DNA of 64,000 nt, taken from contig NC_017527.1 in assembly GCF_000235565.1 (NCBI RefSeq), forward strand, positions 1,116,001 to 1,180,000, given 5' to 3'. Position 1 is the first letter of the stretch; every line of letters starts with the position of its first letter. A program made the translations under genes and the position numbers. Origin of the DNA: Methanothrix harundinacea 6Ac (GTDB lineage Archaea; Halobacteriota; Methanosarcinia; Methanotrichales; Methanotrichaceae). Below the pieces are notes generated by a model, which saw nothing but the letters and a program-made list of their open reading frames with translations, made no database searches and had not been told where the DNA came from. Below, one piece after another: positions 34,373 to 42,408 of this stretch.

Positions 34373-34663
34373 TTGAAAACCGAAGCGGAGATGATTGAAA
34401 TGAGCCAGACGGATGGATGGGTTGAAAATGAAGGCGTTTGGACCAAACAGATTGATATTTCCGATAATTTATCGGCAAAGATGATAGTGAATCCAAGTAC
34501 CGGCGTTGCTGACGGATTCATAGTCGAGAAGAAATTGACGCCTGCAGGCGAAGAATCCACTGAAATTCGGAACTTTGCAAGATACGATTTCAGATCATAT
34601 GGAAAAAGTTCGCTGCAGTTCCATATGAAGCAGATAGAAGATGTAACCCTTAGTTGCATTTAG
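34373..34663 (+). CDS. Hypothetical small protein in A/T-rich DNA
   Basis: A frame of up to 96 residues from a TTG at 34373. A start at ATG 34400, nine bases after GGAG, is more likely and gives about 87 residues. The sequence (SQTDGWVENEGVWTKQIDIS...) has no family I recognise, no membrane segment and no signal peptide. Low GC suggests acquired DNA. It may or may not be expressed. Confidence 0.4.
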   Translation: MKTEAEMIEMSQTDGWVENEGVWTKQIDISDNLSAKMIVNPSTGVADGFIVEKKLTPAGEESTEIRNFARYDFRSYGKSSLQFHMKQIEDVTLSCI

Positions 34664-34921
34664 CTATGGCGTCACGACGGATAAAACACACAAAGTCACC
34701 GCCGCCCATCCTCTTCCGCCTTGCGGTTCGGGCGCATCATCTCCACCCTCCCGAAACCCACGCCGCCGATCTCCCAGGCGATCGATCCTCGGCCGCCCTC
34801 GACCGCGGGCGGCGGGAGTAAGTCCGAAAGGTCCGCGATCGCCGCCGCCCACCATTATCGCGGTTTTCGAAATCCTATTAAGGTATTAGACCAGAATCTG
34901 ATGAGCACGAATGGTGAAGGC
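34664..34921. other. Non-coding stretch before hicBA module 2
   Basis: GC-rich degenerate sequence (34690-34860) loosely resembling 35400-35480, followed by an A/T-rich promoter-like part (AATCCTATTAAGGTATTAG near 34871-34889) for the next hicBA pair. Confidence 0.4.
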
Positions 34922-35146
34922 ATGAAGAATTATCGCTTCTCCGTGGTGATCGAGAAGGACAGGGACGGGTACTTCGCCTTCTGTCCCGAGCTTCAGGGCT
35001 GCTACACTCAGGGAGATACTTATGAGGAGGCCCTCGAGAACGTGGAGGACGCGATATCACTCCACGTGAAGGATATCCTGGAGGCGGGTGAAGAGCTTCC
35101 AGAGGTCGAATTCATCAGCCTGACCTCGCTTGAAGTGGCCGTATGA
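34922..35146 (+). CDS. hicB: HicB-type antitoxin (module 2)
   Basis: About 74 residues starting MKNYRFSVVIEKDRDGYFAF, with CPELQGCYTQGDTYEEALENVEDAISLHVKDI. ATG 34922 follows GGTGAAGG; an in-frame ATG at 34901 would add seven residues. It overlaps hicA by ATGA. Confidence 0.87.
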   Translation: MKNYRFSVVIEKDRDGYFAFCPELQGCYTQGDTYEEALENVEDAISLHVKDILEAGEELPEVEFISLTSLEVAV

Positions 35147-35373
35147 CGGATAAGCTTCCACGAGTCACCGCCGATGACGCCATCAGAGCCTTAGAAAGGG
35201 CTGGCTTCTACCTGGCGAGACAGAGTGGAAGCCATAAGATCTTCAAGAATGAAGCGGGGACGAGGATAACCATCCCGTACCGCTCAGGAAAGATCCTCCA
35301 TCCAAAAATCCTGAAAAGCATCCTCAAAGACGCGGACTTGACTGCGGACGAATTTATCGACCTTATGAGATAA
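35143..35373 (+). CDS. hicA: HicA-type mRNA interferase toxin (module 2)
   Basis: A 76-residue HicA with RALERAGFYLARQSGSHKIFKNEAGTRITIPYRSGKILHPKILKSIL. The catalytic histidine is in GSH. It is longer and distinct from the other HicA proteins here, so the modules are not recent copies of one another. Confidence 0.88.
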   Translation: MTDKLPRVTADDAIRALERAGFYLARQSGSHKIFKNEAGTRITIPYRSGKILHPKILKSILKDADLTADEFIDLMR

Positions 35374-35560
35374 AGGTCAGGTTCATCTTTTTCAACGACA
35401 CCGCCGCCCCGAACCCAGCCGCGCGCCTCCCTGCCGATCGAGCCCGGGCCGCCCCTCTACCCCGCGGGCGCGGTCCCCGGCCACGAAATGACCTGAAAAC
35501 GGACGAAAGTGCAGAAGAGGACTCTGAGAGGATGCCAAAAAATGGGGCACTTTTCTCAAG
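35374..35560. other. Non-coding GC-rich spacer
   Basis: No gene is supported. Part of it (35400-35480) resembles the degenerate GC-rich stretch near 34770-34850. Confidence 0.35.
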
Positions 35561-35934
35561 TCAAGAGGAATCTGGTCCCTCAACTCTGATAATGGCCTCC
35601 ATCTCGTTGAGCACGTCCTCAACGAAGACTTCCCGACACTCCGAGACTTTCTTCTCGCTCTCGATATGAAGATGATGCGGGAAGGTCTTCACATCTGGCC
35701 AGTGGGGAGCGTTGTCCCACCTTCGCACCATCTTCGCCTCTTTTTGTGCGTGGTAGGAATAACGCCTGAAGTCCCTGCCCAGTGCTTCGTTGATGGAGTG
35801 GACGTATCACCCTTGAGCTTTGCAACGGCCCGAAGCGCCTGTCTTCCGGGCTCCTGGACCAACACCATTACTTCAATCTCCTCGACGATCTGGCTGGAAT
35901 AGAGGGCGTCGAGGATATCCTGGACCTTTTTCAT
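35561..35934 (-). pseudogene. Frameshifted tumE copy
   Basis: Closely matches tumE at 33151-33522 along the whole gene. One C is missing near 35809 (GTATCACCC instead of GTATCCACCC), which moves the signature part out of frame. Translating in two frames gives MKKVQDILDALYSSQIVEE and later RRYSYHAQKEAKMVRRWDN. The start still overlaps the antitoxin relic stop as ATGA. Confidence 0.75.
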
Positions 35935-36128
35935 TTCCCGACGCCTTCGAGATTGGCCTGGACGCCCGCCCAGTATTCGCGGGCCGCCTCGCGGCTCTCC
36001 CAGATTATGACGTCATCCCCCTCGTCGAAGGACTCAGCGCCCTTACGCGATCTGATCCGCTCTTGAAAGTCCTCAAAGCCCATATCTAACTTGGCGCCCA
36101 TCTCTTCGATCAGGGGGTCGAAGTCCCC
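35931..36128 (-). pseudogene. Truncated tumA antitoxin copy
   Basis: The frame on the minus strand reads DFDPLIEEMGAKLDMGFED and on to REYWAGVQANLEGVGK, matching the C-terminal two thirds of TumA at 33519-33848. The N-terminal, presumably DNA-binding, part is missing upstream of about 36128, where an unrelated sequence (CCCCAAGAAGGGGG) begins. Confidence 0.7.
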
Positions 36129-36172
36129 AAGAAGGGGGACATTCCCTATCCATCACCGAAAGTTTGTATGTC

Positions 36173-36367
36173 TCATCTCAGGAGATCATCGACCTCTAGG
36201 CCCGACTGGCTCAAGATCGCCTTCAATGTGACTTTCTTAAGTTCATCATGGAGAGGGACTGAAGAAACGATCTCTCCTTTTTGAAGGACAACGTGGCTTC
36301 CCGCCCGCCTTTTTACAGAAAAGCCCTTTCTGGCGAGGATCCTTATCAGCCGTTCTCCCGAGATCAC
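36173..36367 (-). CDS. hicA: HicA-type mRNA interferase toxin (module 3)
   Basis: A 64-residue HicA: LARKGFSVKRRAGSHVVLQKGEIVSSVPLHDELKKVTLKAILSQSGL, with the catalytic histidine in AGSH. It follows its hicB by 7 bp. It is shorter than modules 1, 2 and 4 but covers the full domain. Confidence 0.87.
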   Translation of the reverse strand: MISGERLIRILARKGFSVKRRAGSHVVLQKGEIVSSVPLHDELKKVTLKAILSQSGLEVDDLLR

Positions 36368-36374
36368 CGGGGGC

Positions 36375-36587
36375 TCAGCGGAGATCTGCCAGCTCCACCT
36401 TCAGGACCTCGGCGTTCTCAACCAGAAGCTCTTGCCTGAGAACCTCAAAAACGAGCCCGATCGCCTCCTTGATCTTCATCAGGGCCTCCTCTTTCGTCTC
36501 GCCCTGACTTATGGCTCCCGGCAGTTCGAGGCACCGAACAGTATAACCTCCCTCTTCCTGAGGCTCGAGGACGACTGTGTACTTCAT
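36375..36587 (-). CDS. hicB: HicB-type antitoxin (module 3)
   Basis: A 70-residue HicB: YTVVLEPQEEGGYTVRCLELPGAISQGETKEEALMKIKEAIGLVF. First gene of the pair. It is divergent from module 4 with a 258-bp A/T-containing promoter region between them. Confidence 0.87.
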   Translation of the reverse strand: MKYTVVLEPQEEGGYTVRCLELPGAISQGETKEEALMKIKEAIGLVFEVLRQELLVENAEVLKVELADLR

Positions 36588-36845
36588 CGTGATTATGGTT
36601 GATGACGGGTATATTTATAACAGGATTACAGCGGAACTTTTCATCATACAGAGCAGCATAAAGCGGTTCCGTACATATCGTCGCAGTGGGCGCAGGCATA
36701 AACTGCTGATAAGTCAGCGATCAAGAATCCCCATGAATCTTTTGATCCAGGAGGTCGAGGGCGGCGCCAACGGGTGCCATGGCATTATGAAGGAGCAGAA
36801 TGATCTTTATACTTCAGATACTACATTTAATTGGTTGGACCGATC
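36588..36845. promoter_or_regulatory. Divergent promoter region between hicBA modules 3 and 4
   Basis: Holds TATA-like stretches for each direction (TATATTTATAAC near 36610 for the minus strand, TCTTTATACTTC near 36805 for the plus strand). No coding frame with support. Confidence 0.45.
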
Positions 36846-37082
36846 ATGGAGAAGCTGCATCTGCCCATAATTGTGGAGATCGACGAGGACGGATACTACA
36901 TCGTGAGCTGCCCGCTCCTCAAGGCCTGTCACACCTTCGGGGAGACGATCGAAGAGGCGATGGAGAAGATAAAGGAGGTCATCGAGATGTGCCTGGAAGA
37001 TACGCCCATCGAAGACCTCAAAACCTTCGTCGGATATAGAGAGCTGGAAGTCGTTTGCGATGCAGAAGCTTCCTACGATTGA
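36846..37082 (+). CDS. hicB: HicB-type antitoxin (module 4)
   Basis: A 78-residue HicB: LPIIVEIDEDGYYIVSCPLLKACHTFGETIEEAMEKIKEVIEMCLED. I use ATG 36846, giving MEKLHLPI; upstream alternatives are weak. It overlaps hicA by 23 bp. Confidence 0.85.
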   Translation: MEKLHLPIIVEIDEDGYYIVSCPLLKACHTFGETIEEAMEKIKEVIEMCLEDTPIEDLKTFVGYRELEVVCDAEASYD

Positions 37083-37305
37083 CGGCCAAGAACTCCTTAA
37101 ATTTCTCTCTAGCCTGGGATTCGTGGTGGTCAGAACCAGGGGATCTCATCTCCAGCTGAGGGCGGAGGACGGCAGGAGCACCACTATTCCCCTCCACGCC
37201 AAAAGAGAGGTTCCCAAAGGCCTCCTTCGAAAGATAATCCGCGATGATCTGGAGATGAGCCTGGAAGAGTTCCTGGATCTATTTTCAGAATACAGAGGGC
37301 GATGA
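37060..37305 (+). CDS. hicA: HicA-type mRNA interferase toxin (module 4)
   Basis: An 81-residue HicA: LLKFLSSLGFVVVRTRGSHLQLRAEDGRSTTIPLHAKREVPKGLLRKIIRD, with the catalytic histidine in RGSH. Full length and undamaged. Confidence 0.88.
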   Translation: MQKLPTIDGQELLKFLSSLGFVVVRTRGSHLQLRAEDGRSTTIPLHAKREVPKGLLRKIIRDDLEMSLEEFLDLFSEYRGR

Positions 37306-37424
37306 AGATCCATCCTTCAACGTTCCGGCGGCCCAGAGCGCCTCTCTCCTCGAAGCTGGGATAAGTTTTTAGGGTTATCCTCCAAAAGGTAAGCCATCAC
37401 AGTCGATCTCCCGAGGCGCATGGA

Positions 37425-37901
37425 ATGACGAAGGACGCGATCATCACCCTCTCCATCGACGAGGCGGGAACACCTCCCGAGGCCACCTTCCTCTTTAGCG
37501 TCATGGTGGATGGCACGGTCGTCGCCAGCAACCAGAGCCTATCGCCCGAGGATTCCAAAGCGGTCCGTGAGATCTCCCGCCGCTACAACGGACTCTTCGA
37601 AGCCGGATGCATGCCAAAATTGGCCGCGGAGAAGCTAGCCGCCCTCAGCGCGGAGCTCTTCGCCCTCTGGCTCGCTGGGTCCTGGGAGAAGATCAAAGAT
37701 ATGGTGAAGCCCGGCTCTCAACGCCTCCTGGTGATCGCCTCGGATCTGCCGGACGTTTTGAACCTGCCCTGGGAGCTTCTCCGCCCGCCAGGGGGGCATT
37801 TTCTGGGCGTGGATTCCAAGTTCAGCATACGCCGATTTCTCCGAGCTGGAGGGCAGATCCCGGCCTTCGATGGAGAGCTTCGCCCCCGACCCCGACCCTG
37901 A
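37425..37901 (+). pseudogene. N-terminal fragment of a CHAT-domain protein
   Basis: A 158-residue frame whose last part (LLVIASDLPDVLNLPWELLRPPGGHFLGVDSKFSIRRF) matches the segment leading into a CHAT caspase-like domain. The catalytic His-Cys part that should follow is absent: the frame ends after DGELRPRPRP and thrC starts 40 bp on. CHAT proteins are proteases used in several defence or signalling systems; here only the leading part remains. It could also be a small protein in its own right. Confidence 0.55.
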
Positions 37902-37940
37902 CAAAGTTTAAGGACGATCCCTCCCTATCCCCCAGCGACT

Positions 37941-39296
37941 ATGAAGAAGATCCAATACTACAGCACCAACGGCCACCCCGAGCGCCTCGACTTCAAGGAG
38001 GCGCTCCTCCGGGGCCAGGCCCCCGACAAGGGGCTCTACGTCCCCGACTCGATCCCCCGGATCCCAAAAGAGGAGCTCGCCCGCTTCTCGGGGATGGAGT
38101 ACCCCGAGATCGCCCTCTCCGTGATGCGCCGCTACATCGGCGACCTCATCCCCGAGGATGACCTCGTCGCAATCCTGAAAGATGCCTACGACTTTCCCGT
38201 CCCCATCGAGAAGGTCTACGACGAAAAGTACGTGATGCGCCTCGACCGCGGCCCCACCTTCTCCTTCAAGGACTTCGCCGCCCGGCTGATGGGCCGGCTG
38301 ATGCAGCACTTCCTAAAAGAGGAGGGCCGCTCGATGGTGATCCTGACGGCGACCTCCGGGGACACGGGAAGCGCCGTCGCCCACGCCTTCTACGGCCTGG
38401 ATAACATCCGGGTCGTGGTCTTGTTTCCGGAGGGAGAGGTGACCGGAAGGCAGAGAAAGCAGATGACCACCCTCGGCAAAAACGTCCACGTGATGGCCGT
38501 CGACGGCAAGTTCGATGACTGCCAGGCGATGGTGAAAGAGGCCTTCGTCGACCCCGACTTCGCTGACCTCAATTTGTCGTCCGCCAACTCCATCAACATC
38601 GGCCGGTTGATTCCGCAATCGATCTACTACTTCTACGCCTGGTCCCGGACAGCGGCCCCCGACCGGGAGGTCGTCTTCTCCGTTCCTTGCGGCAACTTCG
38701 GAAATGTCATGGCGGGGCTCCTCGCCATGAGGATGGATCTACCCGTCCATCGTTTCGTCATCGCCACCAACGAGAACGACGAGTTCCCCCGTTTCCTCTC
38801 CACCGGGGACTACCGGCCGATCCGGCCCTCGGTCAAGTGCATCTCCAACGCCATGAACGTCGGCCACCCCTCCAACCTCGCCCGGATCTTCTGGCTCTAT
38901 GGCGGAGAGATGGACGAGACCGGCCGGGTCGTCCGGGCGCCCCAGATCGAGGCGATGAGGCGGGATATATTCGCCGTCTCCGTCACCGACGCCGAGACGC
39001 GGGAGACGATCTCCGAGGCGTACAACAGGTACGACGTCCTCCTGGAGCCCCACGGCGCCGTCGGCTGGGCGGGCCTCGCCCGCTACCTGAAGGAGGTCGA
39101 GGACTGGAGGCCTTCCGTCTCCCTGGAGACCGCCGACCCCGCCAAGTTCCCCGAGGAGGTGGTCCGGGCCGTCGGCCTCGAGCCGCCGGTGCCAGAGAGC
39201 ATGGCCCGCCTCGACGGCATGGAGGAGAGGTTCGACCTCATCGCCGGGGAGTACGGCTCCTTCAAGGAGAGGCTCTCTGAGCTCTTCCGGGGATAG
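37941..39296 (+). CDS. thrC: Threonine synthase
   Basis: A 451-residue PLP enzyme converting O-phosphohomoserine to threonine. The N-terminus (YYSTNGHPERLDFKEALLRGQAPDKGLYVP) is the ThrC signature, the PLP lysine is in FSFKDFAARLMGRL, and TATSGDTGSAVAHAF binds the cofactor phosphate. A methionine synthase-like gene follows after 12 bp, consistent with an aspartate-family amino acid operon. Confidence 0.94.
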   Translation: MKKIQYYSTNGHPERLDFKEALLRGQAPDKGLYVPDSIPRIPKEELARFSGMEYPEIALSVMRRYIGDLIPEDDLVAILKDAYDFPVPIEKVYDEKYVMRLDRGPTFSFKDFAARLMGRLMQHFLKEEGRSMVILTATSGDTGSAVAHAFYGLDNIRVVVLFPEGEVTGRQRKQMTTLGKNVHVMAVDGKFDDCQAMVKEAFVDPDFADLNLSSANSINIGRLIPQSIYYFYAWSRTAAPDREVVFSVPCGNFGNVMAGLLAMRMDLPVHRFVIATNENDEFPRFLSTGDYRPIRPSVKCISNAMNVGHPSNLARIFWLYGGEMDETGRVVRAPQIEAMRRDIFAVSVTDAETRETISEAYNRYDVLLEPHGAVGWAGLARYLKEVEDWRPSVSLETADPAKFPEEVVRAVGLEPPVPESMARLDGMEERFDLIAGEYGSFKERLSELFRG

Positions 39297-39308
39297 GGGG
39301 GTGAGAGG

Positions 39309-40319
39309 ATGGATTACGGGCCAGAGATCATCTTTGACGACATAGGAAGCTACCCCCTCCCGGCGGGGATGAGCCGGGAGAGCCTCCCTCAGGGGGGATC
39401 TTACCTCGCCGTCGTCGAGGAGGCCATGGTCCAGAAGGTCGAGGCCGGGGTCCAGCGCCCCACCTACCCCCAGTTCCGGGACATGATCCGGATGTTCATG
39501 GACCCGATCGAGGACCCCAAAAGGTCGGAGAGCCCCTACCTCGTCCGGGCGGAGGAGGCCCGGATCCTGGAGCTATCGGCCCTGGAGGCCCTGGGGAGGA
39601 GGATGGAAGGGGCTGGAGGGAGGCTTGAAGCCCGGGTCTGCGTCACCGGCCCCGTGGAGCTCTACATATCCCGGTTCGGTGCCACCGACTACCGGGACAT
39701 CCTCGATAACCTCGCCAGAAGCGTCGGAAGGTTCGTCGAGATGGCGAAACTGAGCCGCCACTTCCAGGTCGCCGTCATCTCCATAGACGAGCCGAGCCTC
39801 GGGATCAGTCCCAACGTCATCTTCGACGATGACGAGATAAAAAAAGCCCTGGAGATCGCAGCCCGTCCCTGCGGGGGGATCGACTGCGAGGTCCACCTCC
39901 ACTCCCCCCTGATGGCGGAGGCGTGCTCCAGCGTCCCCGGGATCAACGTCATCGGGGTCGAGTCGGCAGCAAATCCCGACTACCTCAGCCTCGTCGACCG
40001 GCGGGTCCTGGAGGATCACGGAGCCTTCCTCCGGGTCGGGATCGCGAGGACCGACATCGACGGAATGGTGGCAAGGCTGAACGACCGGCTCGAGACGAAC
40101 CTCTGGCTCGACCCCCAGAGGCTGGCAAGGGAGGTCTCCGCCTCCGAGGCCGCGGAGCTGATGGAGAAGAGGCTCGCCGATGCGTGCCGCCTCTTCGGAG
40201 ACCGGGTGAGGTACGCGGGGCCCGACTGCGGCCTCGGCTCCTGGCCGAGCCAGAGGATGGCGAAAGATTGCCTCGCCCGCTGCGCGAGGGCCATCGCCTC
40301 CTTCGCCTCCAGGGGGTAG
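39309..40319 (+). CDS. Core MetE-type methionine synthase (Mes family)
   Basis: A 336-residue protein resembling the C-terminal catalytic barrel of cobalamin-independent methionine synthase: an N-terminal FDDIGSYPLP, a central SIDEPSLG, and zinc-site blocks EVHLHSP, GVESAANPDYL and GPDCGLGSWPSQRM. Archaeal and some bacterial core enzymes of this kind take methyl groups from corrinoid proteins instead of folates. The first zinc block reads HLH where MetE has HxC, so the metal ligands may differ. Neighbouring thrC supports a role in amino acid synthesis. Confidence 0.78.
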   Translation: MDYGPEIIFDDIGSYPLPAGMSRESLPQGGSYLAVVEEAMVQKVEAGVQRPTYPQFRDMIRMFMDPIEDPKRSESPYLVRAEEARILELSALEALGRRMEGAGGRLEARVCVTGPVELYISRFGATDYRDILDNLARSVGRFVEMAKLSRHFQVAVISIDEPSLGISPNVIFDDDEIKKALEIAARPCGGIDCEVHLHSPLMAEACSSVPGINVIGVESAANPDYLSLVDRRVLEDHGAFLRVGIARTDIDGMVARLNDRLETNLWLDPQRLAREVSASEAAELMEKRLADACRLFGDRVRYAGPDCGLGSWPSQRMAKDCLARCARAIASFASRG

Positions 40320-40508
40320 CTGGAGGGGATCGGCAGAAGATGGCCGGCCGAGGGGTCTTGGCCGGCCGGGCTGTCGAGGCCGGATCCCCCTCCTCGGGGG
40401 AGGACTGCCGGGATAATTTCTCCCGATACCCGGTATACGGGGTTATTATCTAAAATCCGTCCTTCCTCCCGAAGAGGAGGGGATTTTCGGGGAAATCATA
40501 ACCACTAT

Positions 40509-40517
40509 GTATAAATA
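40509..40517 (+). promoter_or_regulatory. TATA box of the DUF1699 gene
   Basis: TATAAATAT lies about 25 bp before the ATG at 40540 in otherwise GC-rich DNA. This spacing predicts a transcript starting at or very near the start codon, i.e. a leaderless mRNA. Confidence 0.5.
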
Positions 40518-40539
40518 TTTTAAGATCATTCTATGCACC

Positions 40540-40947
40540 ATGAGATTGAGGGTTGTTAGTTCTAAAGAGGAGATCCCGGAGCTTAACCCCAACGAGCAGA
40601 TGATCCATCTCGCATTCAGGCCGTCGAATATGGACGTGATGACCCTGATCCAGAGGTGCCCCCGGATCCGAACCGTCCAGACCCCCCCATCCTACTACAG
40701 GACGATGTCCAAGGCGGCGAGGCAGTTTCTGGAGATCCAGGGGGTGGAGCTGCTGCGGGGCGACGTCTGGGGCCACAGAAAGGACATCGACGAGTACTAC
40801 GAGATCGACGAGGGGGTCATCGAGAGGATATCCAAACTGATCTCGGAGGGTCGGAAGATCGATGAGGTCGTAACTCTGGTAAAAAGAGAGACGAAGCTCT
40901 CGGAAGATATGATCAAGTACATCCTCAAGACGAGCGTCATCATCTGA
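40540..40947 (+). CDS. DUF1699 family protein
   Basis: A 135-residue protein with the DUF1699 pattern found in Methanosarcinales: RLRVVSSKEEIPELNPNEQMIHLAFRPSN, QTPPSYYRTMSKAARQFLEIQGVELLRGDVWGHRKDIDEYYEI. Function unknown. I start at ATG 40540, the first Met of the conserved part. Confidence 0.85.
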   Translation: MRLRVVSSKEEIPELNPNEQMIHLAFRPSNMDVMTLIQRCPRIRTVQTPPSYYRTMSKAARQFLEIQGVELLRGDVWGHRKDIDEYYEIDEGVIERISKLISEGRKIDEVVTLVKRETKLSEDMIKYILKTSVII

Positions 40948-41268
40948 GGGGCCCTCGGGGGAGCCTCCATCGGCGGGCGCCCCCCCCCGCGTCCGTCGGG
41001 CCCCTCAGGCCCCGGAGTCCACACCATCACGATTTTATCTCATAAGAGTTGACTCAAAGGCCGAGGATTGAAATGAAGCCTTAGATCGGCGATCTGATTT
41101 CGGTAGGGCTTGCCTGGGGGACGTCAGGATCGGAAGATCGTCTCCCGGATGGTGGATGAGGATCATTCCCGGCCGTCGAAGAATCTAGCGCCGATCGATG
41201 GCGATCAAGCGGCCCGATCCTCGAAGCTGGCCGTTGGGCATCGACGATTGCGGCCTTCGGTGATGATC

Positions 41269-41937
41269 ATGACAAAGGTTGTGCTTAACTTCAAGACCTA
41301 CTCGGAGGCTACGGGGGCTGAGGCCCTGAAGCTCTCCCGGATTTGTGAGGAGGCAAAAGATCAGTACGACGTCGAGATCGCCGTGGCGGTTCAGGCCCCG
41401 GATATCCGGCTGATATCGGAGAACGTATCGATACCCGTCTACGCCCAGCACGTCGACGGGGTCGGGTTCGGCGGCTTCACCGGCTCCATCACCGCCGCCG
41501 CCGTCAAGGCTGCGGGAGCCACCGGGACCCTCATAAACCATTCGGAGAGGAGGCTCCGGCTCGCCGAGATCGAGGCCTCTATTTCGGCCTGCCGGGCCGC
41601 CGGGATCTCCGCCATAGTCTGCACCAACAACGTCCCCACCACCCGGGCCGCCGCCTCCCTCAAGCCCGATTACGTGGCGGTGGAGCCCCCCGAGCTGATC
41701 GGTAGCGGCATCCCCGTCTCCAAGGCCGACCCCGGCATTGTAACGGGGTCGGTAGAGGCGGTGAAGAGGATCGAGCCCTCCGTCGGGGTTCTCTGTGGAG
41801 CCGGGATCAGCCGGGGCGAGGACCTCCGGGCGGCCCTCGATCTCGGGTCGGAGGGGGTCCTCCTCGCCTCGGGGATCGTCAAGGCGAAGGATCAGAAGGC
41901 GGCCCTGGAGGACCTCCTCTCCGGGATCCGGAGGTGA
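41269..41937 (+). CDS. tpiA: Triosephosphate isomerase, archaeal type
   Basis: About 222 residues, the shorter archaeal form. VVLNFKTYSEATG holds the Asn-Lys pair of the active site, INHSERRL the catalytic His, AVEPPELIGSG the catalytic Glu, and LCGAGIS the phosphate loop. It interconverts dihydroxyacetone phosphate and glyceraldehyde 3-phosphate. ATG 41269 follows GGTGATGAT; ATG 41263 is in frame. Confidence 0.93.
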   Translation: MTKVVLNFKTYSEATGAEALKLSRICEEAKDQYDVEIAVAVQAPDIRLISENVSIPVYAQHVDGVGFGGFTGSITAAAVKAAGATGTLINHSERRLRLAEIEASISACRAAGISAIVCTNNVPTTRAAASLKPDYVAVEPPELIGSGIPVSKADPGIVTGSVEAVKRIEPSVGVLCGAGISRGEDLRAALDLGSEGVLLASGIVKAKDQKAALEDLLSGIRR

Positions 41938-41941
41938 CCCC

Positions 41942-42211
41942 ATGATCTGCGTCAGGGTCCGGGTCTCCGGGAGGGTCCAGGGCGTAAGCTACAGGAATTT
42001 CACCCGGAGCCACGCCGCGGAGCTGGGGGTGAAGGGCTGGGTCCAGAACCTTCCTGGGGGCGGCGTGGAGGCCCTCCTCCAGGGGGAGAGGAAGAAGGTG
42101 GGGGAGCTGTTGAGCCTGATGAAGGAGGGGCCCGCCGGGGCCCTCGTCTCCGGGATGGAGGTATCCGAGGTGCCTTGCCGGGAGATCGAGGAGTTCAAGG
42201 TGGTCCGCTGA
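41942..42211 (+). CDS. acyP: Acylphosphatase
   Basis: An 89-residue acylphosphatase. The catalytic Arg lies in GRVQGVSYRNFTRSHA and the catalytic Asn in VKGWVQNLPGG. It hydrolyses acyl phosphates. It starts 4 bp after tpiA and leads into the ferredoxin gene. Confidence 0.93.
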   Translation: MICVRVRVSGRVQGVSYRNFTRSHAAELGVKGWVQNLPGGGVEALLQGERKKVGELLSLMKEGPAGALVSGMEVSEVPCREIEEFKVVR

Positions 42212-42225
42212 GGAGGGATGGTCCA

Positions 42226-42408
42226 ATGCTTTCGGTCAACAGATACAAATGCGGCTACTGCGGGGCCTGCGTCGGGGTATGTCCCGTCGCCGCCCTGGAG
42301 CTGGTGGAGACCTGGATCGAGGTCGGCGACGACTGTACGGAATGCGGCCGGTGCACCAAGATCTGTCCCCTGGGCGCCCTGGAGCTTAAAAAAGAGGCGA
42401 AGGCATGA
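42226..42408 (+). CDS. 2x[4Fe-4S] ferredoxin, partner of geranylgeranyl reductase
   Basis: A 60-residue ferredoxin with two complete clusters: CGYCGACVGVCP and CTECGRCTKICP. Its stop overlaps the reductase start (ATGA). In Methanosarcina acetivorans a ferredoxin encoded with geranylgeranyl reductase is required for full saturation of archaeal lipid chains, and this arrangement fits that role. Confidence 0.92.
   Translation: MLSVNRYKCGYCGACVGVCPVAALELVETWIEVGDDCTECGRCTKICPLGALELKKEAKA

Noticed and set aside
40960-41010. A C-rich palindromic stretch as a structured RNA or terminator
   Set aside because: It is simple GC-rich sequence without a T tract or a clear stable hairpin beyond composition.
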